Assembly (NCBI RefSeq): GCF_964355755.1
Contig: NC_092674.1
Location: 26,584,001 to 26,648,000 of the forward strand
Length of the DNA stretch: 64,000 bases
DNA from: Antedon mediterranea
Taxonomy: Eukaryota; Echinodermata; Crinoidea; Comatulida; Antedonidae
Reading direction: 5' to 3'
Numbering within the stretch: position 1 is the first letter of the stretch; every line of letters begins with the position of its first letter. Under the pieces are notes generated by a model that saw only the letters and a list, made by a program, of their open reading frames with translations, ran no database searches and had not been told where the DNA came from. Made by a program: the position numbers and the translations under genes. Of the stretch, positions 52,701-60,315 are shown in pieces.

Positions 52701-55700
52701 GCGACAAAATTAGATTTATCGGTATTGAGAGAGTACAGAATATCGCTGCCCTAGTTTAAGTTACCATGGTTTTTCGTAAACAATATATTATTTTTAAATT
52801 AGACTATGTGGTTATACAATAGATAATAATTTCTTACAGGATGCGATTTATAGAATTTATTAATATAAATTTGAATAATAGTGTAGTAATAATATTAGGG
52901 ATGATGTTTTGACAATATTGATATGACAGGATCTACAAAAAGAAACTACATAAATCAGAGGGGAAGGGGCCTTGGGGAGAGGGACCTAGGGGGAGAGAGG
53001 GACCTGAGGACGGTGGGGTCCTGGGAACAGAGGAGGGCCTGGGGAGGTAGAGGGGCCTGAGGAGATAGAGGCTCCTGGGGAGAAAGATGGGCCTGGGGAG
53101 ATAGAGGGGCCTGGGGAGGAAGAAGGGCCTGTGGAGGTAGAGGGGAGGGGCCTGGAAGAGGCCTAGAAAATTATTCCTTACCAAAATCACACAGTTTCAA
53201 GGTATCGTTACTACTAATAAGCAGGTTCTCTGGTTTGATATCTGTAATAAAAAAAAATCAACAATTATTACCTTATTAAATATTCATTACCAAGACTGAA
53301 TACAAATATTAATTTGTTGTCATAACTGCAAACCAAATTTAGAAAAGTCGTTGCTATGGTAGGCCAATAATTATTTTTTAATAACAAAAGAATTTTTAAT
53401 TTAGAGGTAAAGATAAAGATGTTTATTGTTCATAGAAAATAAATACAATTGACAATTAAAATACTATATATTGATATTTCACAAACTATTGTTTTGTTTT
53501 CAATATAGCTTATATTATCACAGTCTGTGAAAATACTACTATTTTGTTTAAATAGACAAGTAGAAATAGAACAAGTGGAAATAGCATTTATTTTTTATAA
53601 GTTTTTTTTATACTGTACACAGTAAAATGATCTTACCCCTGTGTATAATATCATTGGAGTGACACCATCCTATAGCCTTTACAAGTTGATAAATATAACT
53701 CCTAAAAACAAATTAATTTGAATGTTAAAAAAGTCCAAATGTTAACAGTATTATGCTTAATAGTAATACACGAGAACTCCTAAAAACGGGGGCCTACTGG
53801 ACAGTATTTGGAATCATTTATATTTTTAAAGCCATGTTTGATCTGTTTTTTTTAAATATATATAGTTTTCCTGGGTAAAAAAAGGTAAATAAGAGAGAGC
53901 AATATTGGCGTAAAAATAAATGGCAAGGGCATTTGTCTAGTATTTGAGAGGCATGCGATTGAAACTGTATTGCTTGTATCCTTAGGCAAGTTACATTACT
54001 CTCATCTTTCGAATTGAATGTTTGCCCCTTGGTAAACTTTTATCCGATTGTTTCCCGGCCTAATTTCCTCAACTGAGGATCAATAAAATATATTTCTAAA
54101 TACCTGACTTTGTCTGACGAAACTCCATTTGGCATGGTTTCCAATAATTCAAGCATATTCTGTAATAATCCAATCAAAATTAGTCTTTAATTCAATTATC
54201 TTAAGCTCTCTCTACACTATCAAACTAGTTTGACAAGAAAGTGTGATGTGTCCAAATATGGTAGTGACATGCCCAAATATGGTAGTGATATGACATACCA
54301 TGATAGGCACATCCCACATAAAGTTTGATACTGTAGACAGAGCTTATTGTTCTTTATGATTTAGATTAATTTAATTTTTTTTCTAATTTGATTCTATATA
54401 TAGTCTGACATATTGCCATACACCGTTCTTCTATTTTTAGATGTTCTTGTCAAATGTTGACGTAACGTTAGATTGTAAAATGTGATGAAAAAGAAACTGA
54501 ATACAGTCTCGTCTGAGTTAAGATTTTAATTACTTGGCAATTAAAACAAAGCAAACAGTAAAGCACTATGTAACTTAATTCTTACCACATCAACTAATAT
54601 TGCAGTCAAGCAAAACAAGATATTTATTTAATAAGAAAGATATTGACTAGGAAATTTAAGTTCGTATACTGTGCAAAGAGATATATCTCTTAATTGGCAT
54701 TATCATCAATGTTTTGTTTGTTTTTTGGGGGAAAGATTACATGAATATTATGACAACACAGGTAGAAAAAAATATGATTAAGATAAAGTTCATATGTGAT
54801 ATGAAAACACTACAATGACTGAATTAAAACACTTAAGCAGCCGTTCACATGAATTAAAAGCAAGTCGGATCAAGAGTCGACCGTGAGTGGCCTGTAATTG
54901 GCCACCCACCTGTAACTAATAACTATTAAAATACATCAAATTAGAAAGATTTTATCAGTAGAGAATATAGCTAGTAAACAATTCTGGAAAACTTGGTTAA
55001 TAAGTGTTCAACCTACAAACACATTAGTTGTACAAACTACAACAAATTAATGATTACTACAGATAAGTAATTTGATAATATCTGGTTAAGGGTGTAGACT
55101 TACCCGATCAACATACTCAAATACCAGATACAACTTGCCCCTGCGACGAAACGCTTCTCTAAAAATGAAAAATATGAAATAAAATAATGAAATATTATTG
55201 CAATTGTGCGTTATAAATAACCGTACAGTAACATTTCATACAGTAATACAGTAATACTATGCAATGTATCCTCTCTTCAGAGAGAGGGCAATTTTTGGTT
55301 TATTTAGATAAGCTAGGCACAAAATAGATATTGTTTAATGAAGACAGTAGGTAGTAGGCACATATAAAGTCTTTGGTTAGGCCTAATTTGTTGAATGTTT
55401 ACTTTTATTATTTTACAGGTCACACGTACCTTAAACCAACTATATTTTCCTGCTTCAGCTGCCGTAACACTTTCAATTCCCGTAGAGTTGTTCTTCGAAC
55501 ATCTTCATTATCTTTTGATTAAAATTTGCATTCAATATAGTTTATTTAATCATGAAATTAATAATCTGTTATATTATAAGTCTGAAATTACTGCAGTAAT
55601 AAGATGATATTTTTTGCTAGTGATATACCCAAATATGGTAGTGATATGACCATGTCCATATATGGGCACATCACATTTGTTGTCACATACAGTTTGATAG

Positions 55701-58683
55701 TGTTTAGACAGAGCCTAAGCCACTTTCATTAATGAAAAAAAAACTAAAACTTGGCAGTCACCAAAACTTTTACATCAGAAGAAAGCAAATTTACTGTGTC
55801 AGAAAGGCTTCGGAACTAGAACTACTGCACTATAGTATTAATTAGAGGCAAACATTTTAACTGCCAAGCCAATACCATACCATACCCAAAGTGTTAAATG
55901 TACATTGCTACTGAATTTCTATTTAATTAGGCCGATGCTAATAACCACTTACGTTAAAGCTTTAGTTAACAAATGGTGTACTAAATTACCAGTATGTACA
56001 CATTAGCCCACTTCAGTTTGAATTTATTGGTTAAGTATTATATTGCTAATGACGCCATGAGTATAGCTACTGTTGATTGATTAGTTAATAAAATATATTA
56101 TACACTTCGTCTTGCTTTGTCAATAATATCGTTTTAATTAAGAATTTGAGGAAAATTGTAAATTCATTAATAGTTTCTATAGACCTATAGTATATCAATT
56201 TTCTTTCCATAATGAAATTGATAACAGTATTTTTTAATACTGTTGCTTTTTACTCTGCCTATTGATTGTGATTCTCAAATATTGATTTTAAAATCAATTT
56301 ATTTTGTTGAATTGCTGAAATTAATTCTTTTAATCAAATTTTCTTACTGTAGAATCTGGAATACCGTATGTTAAAACTGTTTTTAAGGTACTGTAGTTTG
56401 CAAAAAATTTTTGCTAATACGTTAAATTATGTTATGTATGTTTTATAAAGGAAGCTAAATTATTCCTCCATGGGTTACATACAATATGACCAAGTATGAA
56501 GCCAGGGGCCTGGGTATGAAATTTGGTTAAATATTGAGGGTAGGATTATACCATACCCAAAGTTTTGTGTCCAGATTTATTCTAAATTAGAGGTGGAATT
56601 ATACTTTTTTAGAATAAAGGCTAAAATAAATCCTCCATGGGTTTATTAGTGACCATACTGTACTGTATATAACCAATTAAACCCAGGGGTCTTGGTATGA
56701 AATTTGGCCAATATTGTTGGGGGTAGGCTTATACCATACCAAAGTTTTGTGTCTAGATTTAGCCTAAATTAGAGGTGGAATTATACTTGAGCATTGGACT
56801 ATACTTGCTCATCAGTAATATTATGTACTGAAACTTGGAACTTGAAGGTAGAGATCTCATCTAATCTCAACTAATTACTTACAGTAGCTCATTTGTCCCT
56901 TAACATCATAATTACAAATTCGTCATTTACTAATAATAGTAATACACATAATGTTTATTAAGTATTGTGTACTAATGTAAGGGGTTTCCCCCTGTATTCT
57001 GATTTATACCCCAGATGTGACCTGTACAGACTGTTTGACAAAGGAATTTAACTTTTATAATCACATCTTGTACTTTGGCCAACCCAATTGATAGTATTAC
57101 TCATGTTTTGATACTACTAGTACAACAGTACTACTACGATACTGTGATACATACAATCAGACGTGTAAATACTCAACAAGATTTCAATAATAACATAATG
57201 ATAGTGTCCAAGTGCTGAGCAAACAGTTTGAATGAATGTAGGAATGTTCAAAATATTTCATCACACAAATGAAAGGAAATAAAATATGTCAGCAGCTTTA
57301 TAATAATTCTGGATTTAAGAATAAAATTCAGACAACTTGCCTTCACTGTCTTTGAATTTCTTGATAGCTACTAGGTCTCCAGTCGCCTAGACCAGAAAAA
57401 AGGAATGATATCATTTTTATTAACATACATGTGCACTAACAGTACCTAATGTAAATTTGTTCTTACAAACTTTTTTGCAGGAAAAAAGAGGAAAACAAAA
57501 ACACTTACATAAAAAATAAGTTTTCCAATTTTATATAGAATAGTATAGTAGAATTTGTGTAACATATTATACAAATAATGAATGTTTATGAGTGCAATGG
57601 TACAAATAATGGCACGAGGTGAATGATGAAAGGTTATATCAACGAGGCAAAGCCGAGTTGATATAACCTTTCATCATTCACCAAGTGCCATTATTTGTAC
57701 CATTACACGAATACAAAACATTCATTATTTGTTTTATATAACATCTAGACGTTTTTTTTTCGTACACAAAAATGTTTCAAAAAGTACTATTTAACGATCG
57801 TTGAATAGTGCGTACTATTGCACGCCATGTGACCCACATTCGTCCAATCAAATGACAGGAATTTATATAGGTGTTATATAATATAATTCATGGGCAGAAA
57901 ATTCAAGAGAAAAGAATGATTTTTTGATTTCACATTACCATTTTTATACTTTATTACATTTTATATAGGCCTATTTTAGACTGTAATAAAATTATATTTA
58001 GTAAAAACAGGCCTTGTAAATGATTTAAGTCATCTACCACTTGAAACACTAAAAGACAACCTGTTATATCACTAAAAGTGTGCATTACTCTGTAAAGCAT
58101 TTAGCTTTAGTTAGAAGCAAATAACTGACCTTGTGTCTACACTTTAAAACCACTCCATAAGCCCCTGAAAAAAAGAATAGACGAAGTGACTTTATTGTTA
58201 GAAATTTTGTAGTTATTACAACCTCTAGAGTCTAGAGATTTTGAGAGGTTAAACATGTTTAATTAAAATTAGTTTTAATGTGATTACAAACAACCCTGTG
58301 AAATAAGGACTATCCATTATCTCTACAGTACATTTTGAATATAGCAAAAAAACTGCCTTAATTAAAACTGGTTTAAGCATCAATGATAGGATATAAACGG
58401 TGAAACTCTTTAATCTGTAAATGTAACATGAATCAATCCTCCTTCTCTATCTATAGAGTAAATTAGTAATTTTACTGTATAAAAACCCAAAATTGTTATT
58501 GTATTCTGGTGATCTGATAAACGGGACATTATTATTTTGTGTCAATATATAATAACAATAACATTTTTGCTTATATTATTACATGGGGCCTAAAGTAAAG
58601 ATAAATAATTTGTTTATGCAATTGTAAATTATACAAAGAAAATTACCTTCTCCAACCATTCCAAGAACAGTGTACTTATTCAT
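40407..58683 (-). CDS. CDKL5: Cyclin-dependent kinase-like 5 protein kinase, complete
   Basis: Twenty coding exons (listed separately) read from 58683 down to 40407 and join in frame into 1045 residues, within the family's usual 960-1030 or slightly above. The kinase domain (about 4-288) shows GEGAYGVV, catalytic K33 in VAIKKF, E51, HRD with D126, DFG with D144, the T-E-Y activation motif at 161-163 and [12 protein letters not shown] long Lys/Ser/Asn-rich tail follows, with a basic KKKRKKK stretch (about 880-886) and the C-terminus KETAI that parallels vertebrate KETAL. Both ends matching identifies CDKL5 rather than CDKL1-4. Known roles: Ser/Thr phosphorylation of microtubule- and cilium-related substrates, in nucleus and cytoplasm. 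The start was chosen because an in-frame TGA precedes it and MNKY aligns with vertebrate MNKF. Confidence 0.95.
40776..41589. other. CDKL5 intron
   Basis: No feature recognised. Confidence 0.6.
41590..41694 (-). CDS. CDKL5: CDKL5 exon 19
   Basis: 105 nt, acceptor ATTTGTTCTTAG, donor CAAG|GTATGC. Reads [11 protein letters not shown] and [14 protein letters not shown], comparable to vertebrate DLLTLQKSIH and LKSLRKLL. Confidence 0.87.
41751..42333. repeat. 56-bp minisatellite inside a CAGTAG-ended element
   Basis: About ten nearly identical copies of a 56-bp unit (TTCTTTAGGATACCCTTATT ... GTTGGGTGTCCCTTTAATAC). The array is bounded by CAGTAGAAATACCCC at the left and, on the minus strand, CAGTAGGACTTCTATTAAAG at the right, with TA on both outer sides. 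It fills most of the intron between CDKL5 exons 18 and 19. Confidence 0.9.
42404..42479 (-). CDS. CDKL5: CDKL5 exon 18 (basic stretch)
   Basis: 76 nt, acceptor TGTGTACGCAG, donor TCAG|GTAAAA. Reads [20 protein letters not shown] then KKKNQ; parallels the FFRSMKKKKKK segment of vertebrate CDKL5, a likely nuclear localisation signal. Confidence 0.87.
42855..43012 (+). repeat. Two-copy tandem duplication, about 78 bp
   Basis: TTAAGCGTTTCTACTTGCAC and TTAAGCGGTTCTATCTACAC begin two copies; each ends in GGGGGCTTGATT(C/T)GATTTTGGTGG. Confidence 0.75.
43202..43282. repeat. 40-bp-arm palindrome
   Basis: ATTATCTAAGATAAAAGTAG and onward is followed directly by its inverted copy, centred near 43242, with almost no mismatches and no loop. 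AT-rich fold-back structure in a CDKL5 intron. Confidence 0.8.
43642..44977. repeat. 123-bp satellite array bounded by 30-bp terminal inverted repeats
   Basis: Ten copies of a roughly 123-bp unit (43679-44912; AGATCAAAGGGTTTATCTGT ... GTCACAGCCAGACATA). The array lies between CCAAGGCAATCTAACAACAG (43642) and, on the minus strand, the same sequence ending at 44977; both continue into GAGCT. The unit length is divisible by three, so long open frames appear on both strands without coding meaning. The structure looks like a MITE whose interior has been amplified. Confidence 0.9.
45041..45140 (-). CDS. CDKL5: CDKL5 exon 17
   Basis: 100 nt, acceptor TTTTTTTAG, donor ACT|GTAAGT. Reads [20 protein letters not shown] and QRDSPT. 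Retention of the next intron would end translation at once (CTG TAA). Confidence 0.83.
45141..45485. other. CDKL5 intron
   Basis: Contains two imperfect copies of CAATCAAATTAAAGCCA around 45178 and 45268. Nothing else recognised. Confidence 0.55.
45486..45518 (-). CDS. CDKL5: CDKL5 exon 16 (33-nt microexon)
   Basis: Acceptor ATAATTCCAG, donor CAG|GTAATA; reads [10 protein letters not shown]. Length divisible by three and phase 1 at both ends, so it could be skipped without a frameshift. Confidence 0.78.
45637..45787 (-). CDS. CDKL5: CDKL5 exon 15
   Basis: 151 nt, acceptor TTAATTTTAG, donor AATG|GTAAGA. Reads [20 protein letters not shown] and on to RNTY N; tail region without a recognisable domain. 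Confidence 0.82.
45788..46922. other. CDKL5 intron
   Basis: Holds a minus-strand tRNA-derived SINE head (46430-46530); otherwise AT-rich without recognisable features. Confidence 0.6.
46430..46530 (-). mobile_element. tRNA-derived SINE head
   Basis: On the minus strand TAGCTTGGTGG (A-box, 46515-46505) is followed by GGTTCAAATCC (B-box, 46471-46461). The intervening anticodon-like region does not make a functional tRNA. A related element lies at 60366-60490. Confidence 0.6.
46923..47048 (-). CDS. CDKL5: CDKL5 exon 14
   Basis: 126 nt. The acceptor CCTTTTGGGCTGGCTAG was chosen over a nearer AG because only it avoids an in-phase TGA; it also has the best pyrimidine tract. Reads [20 protein letters not shown] and on to RPPHHEL. 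Confidence 0.8.
47049..48367. other. CDKL5 intron
   Basis: Contains a CCAGAGGGCGGTG CTCF-like core (47191-47203) and an imperfect inverted repeat of ATCATGGAGCTAT (48088-48145). The block TATTCTTTACTCCATGAT near 48052 recurs at 52428. Confidence 0.5.
48368..49592 (-). CDS. CDKL5: CDKL5 exon 13 (large tail exon)
   Basis: 1225 nt of Lys/Asn/Ser-rich tail, acceptor TTTTGCCAG, donor AAAG|GTAAGA. Its frame continues directly from exon 12. An imperfect 43-residue tandem duplication (about 49215-49475) repeats KDD..RQI.Q and GxNGIQK. Position and size correspond to the long tail exon of vertebrate CDKL5, but the sequence is poorly conserved. Confidence 0.93.
49593..49899. other. CDKL5 intron
   Basis: Nothing recognised; an open frame at 49456-49665 on the minus strand is only exon 13 read in another frame. 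Confidence 0.55.
49900..50051 (-). CDS. CDKL5: CDKL5 exon 12 (end of kinase domain)
   Basis: 152 nt; reads [20 protein letters not shown] with the LDP..R motif that closes the kinase fold, then [11 protein letters not shown]. Confidence 0.94.
50052..50845. other. CDKL5 intron
   Basis: Plain AT-rich intron; nothing recognised. Confidence 0.6.
50846..50926 (-). CDS. CDKL5: CDKL5 exon 11
   Basis: 81 nt, phase 0 at both ends; reads [20 protein letters not shown] and VMLDLMQ. Acceptor TTTATTGCAG, donor GCAA|GTAAGT. Confidence 0.93.
50927..51256. other. CDKL5 intron
   Basis: A direct repeat TACTGCAGTAAAATA lies at about 51033-51063; nothing else. Confidence 0.55.
51257..51446 (-). CDS. CDKL5: CDKL5 exon 10
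   Basis: 190 nt; reads [20 protein letters not shown] then [20 protein letters not shown], the most conserved C-lobe segment. Acceptor TATTTCAACAG, donor AAAG|GTTTGT. Confidence 0.95.
51590..51683 (-). CDS. CDKL5: CDKL5 exon 9 (activation loop)
   Basis: 94 nt; reads [20 protein letters not shown] then [10 protein letters not shown]. It contains the TEY motif whose phosphorylation activates the family; the loop is one residue longer than in human. Confidence 0.94.
51775..52105. repeat. 17-18-bp minisatellite in a pogo-like element
   Basis: About sixteen copies of CCCCTTAATAGGGGTGT with CCTCTT/CCCCTT and GGGG/GGAG variants; a 14-base G run sits at 51797-51810. Right border on the minus strand: CAATAGAACCTCTCCTTTTG, next to TA. 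Confidence 0.88.
52188..52335. mobile_element. MITE copy 8
   Basis: Left end AGCTCTGTCTACATTATCAA after TAG; the right end is decayed (TAGTTTGATAGTGTAAACAC). Confidence 0.75.
52960..53165. repeat. G-rich purine satellite next to CDKL5 exon 8
   Basis: About ten irregular copies of GGGGCCTGGGGAGATAGA-type units, ending 16 bases from the exon 8 donor. The + strand is G-rich (possible quadruplexes); the CDKL5 transcript carries the C-rich form. The Pro/Leu/Arg frame read on the minus strand is an artefact of the repeat. Confidence 0.85.
53182..53241 (-). CDS. CDKL5: CDKL5 exon 8 (catalytic loop to DFG)
   Basis: 60 nt; reads [19 protein letters not shown], completing [10 protein letters not shown] and opening DFG. 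Donor TTTG|GTAAGG. Confidence 0.94.
53242..53636. other. CDKL5 intron
   Basis: Nothing recognised. Confidence 0.55.
53637..53701 (-). CDS. CDKL5: CDKL5 exon 7 (into HRD)
   Basis: 65 nt; reads [20 protein letters not shown] then Arg. The catalytic Asp codon of HRD is split across the intron (G|AT). Donor AGGG|GTAAGA. Confidence 0.93.
53702..54103. other. CDKL5 intron with probable SINE
   Basis: 53925-54095 contains GGGCATTTGTCTAGTATTTG, then GCGATTGAAACTG (B-box-like) and CCTTAGGCAAGTTACATTAC, the phrase common in tails of tRNA-derived SINEs. Confidence 0.4.
54104..54159 (-). CDS. CDKL5: CDKL5 exon 6
   Basis: 56 nt; reads [18 protein letters not shown], matching vertebrate NMLELLEEMPNGVPPEKV. 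Acceptor ATTACAG, donor TCAG|GTATTT. Confidence 0.93.
54160..55103. other. CDKL5 intron
   Basis: Contains MITE copy 9; otherwise unremarkable. Confidence 0.6.
54204..54344. mobile_element. MITE copy 9
   Basis: AGCTCTCTCTACACTATCAA at left, AGTTTGATACTGTAGACAGAGCT inverted at right; flanks TTA and TAT. Confidence 0.78.
55104..55158 (-). CDS. CDKL5: CDKL5 exon 5
   Basis: 55 nt; reads [18 protein letters not shown], the hinge region. Donor CGG|GTAAGT. Confidence 0.93.
55430..55511 (-). CDS. CDKL5: CDKL5 exon 4 (helix C)
   Basis: Acceptor AATCAAAAG with a weak pyrimidine tract, donor TAAG|GTACGT. Reads [20 protein letters not shown] and then ENIVGL, with the helix-C Glu in LREL. Confidence 0.92.
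55620..55716. mobile_element. MITE copy 10, left-truncated
   Basis: GTGATATACCCAAATATGGT through AGTTTGATAGTGTTTAGACAGAGCCT; left inverted end absent. Begins about 109 bases upstream of the exon 4 acceptor. Confidence 0.65.
56460..56795 (+). repeat. Diverged direct repeat, two copies of about 165 bp
   Basis: Both copies share TCCTCCATGGGTT, GGTATGAAATTTGG, TATACCATACC, AAGTTTTGTGTC and TAAATTAGAGGTGGAATTAT in the same order. Confidence 0.75.
57341..57386 (-). CDS. CDKL5: CDKL5 exon 3 (catalytic lysine), GC donor
   Basis: 46 nt after TTCTGGTCTAG; reads [15 protein letters not shown] with the ATP-binding Lys. The donor is GAAG|GCAAGT, a GC-AG intron with an otherwise ideal consensus; phase requires exactly this cut. 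Confidence 0.92.
57387..58129. other. CDKL5 intron
   Basis: Dominated by the long fold-back repeat at 57559-57752; nothing else recognised. Confidence 0.65.
57559..57752. repeat. Long fold-back (palindromic) element
   Basis: Centred at about 57653. The inner arms GGTGAATGATGAAAGGTTAT and AATGGTACAAATAATGGCAC pair exactly with their inverted copies; weaker pairing reaches ACAAATAATGAATGTT and beyond. The loop is about 13 bases (GAGGCAAAGCCGA). Typical of palindromic MITEs in marine invertebrates, without coding capacity. Confidence 0.82.
58130..58164 (-). CDS. CDKL5: CDKL5 exon 2 (glycine loop)
   Basis: A 35-nt exon, acceptor TTTTTCAG, donor CAAG|GTCAGT; reads [12 protein letters not shown], the glycine-rich loop. 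Confidence 0.93.
58165..58646. other. CDKL5 intron
   Basis: First intron; nothing recognised. Confidence 0.55.
58647..58683 (-). CDS. CDKL5: CDKL5 exon 1 (start codon)
   Basis: ATG at 58683; reads [12 protein letters not shown], donor AAG|GTAATT. The vertebrate protein has nine extra residues before this Met; here the upstream frame is open for 25 codons back to a TGA, without another ATG. Confidence 0.9.
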
Positions 58684-60177
58684 GTTGTACTCGGGTTGGT
58701 CCAGTTCAATAACTGAATAATAGCTTCTTACTAAGCTTGCCAAGATCCATCATGAAAGAATGCTCTGCTGCCAGCCACACTCACATGAACATGATATTAA
58801 TAGTTAAATAGGCTAAATAATGATTTTCTATCAGCAGCTGCTAAAGATGAAAAGTACAGATGAATAATCAGAGGAGAGAGCTTCCCTCTTGAAATGAATC
58901 AATCTCATTCTGTCCCCTCATTCAGTACAGAAAATAGAGTTACGTCATTAAACTAAGAAGTAACGATCGACATAACATTACATATCTACAATAACAAACT
59001 ATAAGATTCGCACAGTAACCAAAACAGGAATACCAAAGGTTGGTTAATTGGGTCACGAACACACACGATCTTGGTTGTTGTCGCCGCGGGTCAAACACTC
59101 CGATTTCAGTGGTGCACTGATCACGAACGCTCAGTCAGAAGGCCTAGCGCATCGGTTCAAATTCCATCAAATTATTGTTCGATACCAAGTAGATACCAAC
59201 AAGCAACAATATTCTCACAACTTAAATGTACTAGTTAATTGAATTATAACTGATTGATTACTATTTCACGTCCTTCTTATGCATTTTTTCCGGGATCTAA
59301 TTTCCAAAATCGACAATCAAACCAAAACATTCAATGCTGAAAAAGTTGTGTACAGAAACCTTGCCAACATTACCCATGATTCTTTGAAAATTGATTACTT
59401 TCAATGCAATCAATTCAAGCGTGTAAATAGAGTTATGCCGCCCGCTTTAATTAACTTAACGCCGCTTAATTAACAACTTAACGGTAATTGTGATAATAAA
59501 AATAGAATTGGTTTTTTTCTGTGATAACCTAAAGTGAAATTAATCTTCCTTCGTAAAAACTATTTATACTGACATTTATCTTTTTTCTAAACACTTAATA
59601 TTATTTCAAATTGTTCAATAACAGATGGTAATTTTTTTTATTATCAATTTACTTTATTCATATTAGTGTATTCCTTTCTTCTCAATTTTTTTTACACCTT
59701 TGGGCTTTATTTTTTTCAAAAAAACAATATTACCAAACATATAATTATTCATATTTATTATAATTTATTGTCCATATACACAATTACATTACAATTTAAA
59801 ATATATTAACTTAAGTCTTCAAGATACAGTTATTTCAATTCAATAATTAAGTACTTAAGTTAATTAAAAGTATATATAAATATTTTAATTTTTATTAAAA
59901 TATTCTAAAGTCGAATGTACAATTAAATATTGATGTAATCAACTTCAACAAAATTATTTTTATTTTAATAGAGTAATGTTGTATTACGTATTATGCAAAT
60001 TTATTTATTTTAATATTTAAAGTAGTTTTAAACCAAAACAAAAACAAAAATTCAAATGTAGAAATGTTTTCCTATAATTCATTCTTAAAACTTTTCCTAA
60101 GTTATAAAAATATACATCATAATTTTCAAAACAATATATTTACAAAAGCATTTATATATTTAGATTTGAAATTAGGC
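58684..60177. other. Region between CDKL5 start and TMEM144 end
   Basis: CDKL5 5' UTR and promoter should lie at the left (about 58684-59150), where composition is less AT-rich, especially 59060-59160. A GGTTCAAATTCC phrase at 59153-59164 resembles a B-box but no A-box is convincing. The right part (59500-60177) is very AT-rich and includes overlapping TTTATT (minus-strand AATAAA) near 60000-60009, a possible TMEM144 polyadenylation signal. Confidence 0.5.
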
Positions 60178-60315
60178 TTATAATCTTGAAAATGCTGTTA
60201 AAACAGCACCAGCTATTGTAATTGCGAATGTTAACGTTAAAATGATGTAGTTCCTAATTCCTGTTATCTCACGAAAATAGAACACACCCCATAGTGATGC
60301 AATCAATGCAGGACC
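60178..60315 (-). CDS. TMEM144: TMEM144 last exon
   Basis: 138 nt, acceptor TTTTTTCAG. Reads GPALIASLWGVFYFREITGI then a final hydrophobic helix and AFSRL, TAA at 60180-60178. Matches vertebrate GPG..A.MWGI..FKEI and C-terminal AFSKI. Confidence 0.94.
   Translation of the reverse strand, partial: GPALIASLWGVFYFREITGIRNYIILTLTFAITIAGAVLTAFSRL

Larger units (their letters stand above)
51684..53181. other. Repeat-rich CDKL5 intron
   Basis: Between exons 9 and 8 the intron holds a pogo-like element with minisatellite (51775-52105), a MITE (52188-52335) and a G-rich satellite (52960-53165) abutting exon 8. Nothing coding. Confidence 0.7.
55512..57340. other. CDKL5 intron
   Basis: Contains a truncated MITE (55620-55716) and a diverged two-copy direct repeat (56460-56795). 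No coding feature. Confidence 0.6.

Noticed and set aside
52933-53190. Leu/Pro/Arg-rich open frame
   Set aside because: Readthrough of CDKL5 exon 8 into the G-rich satellite; not a protein.
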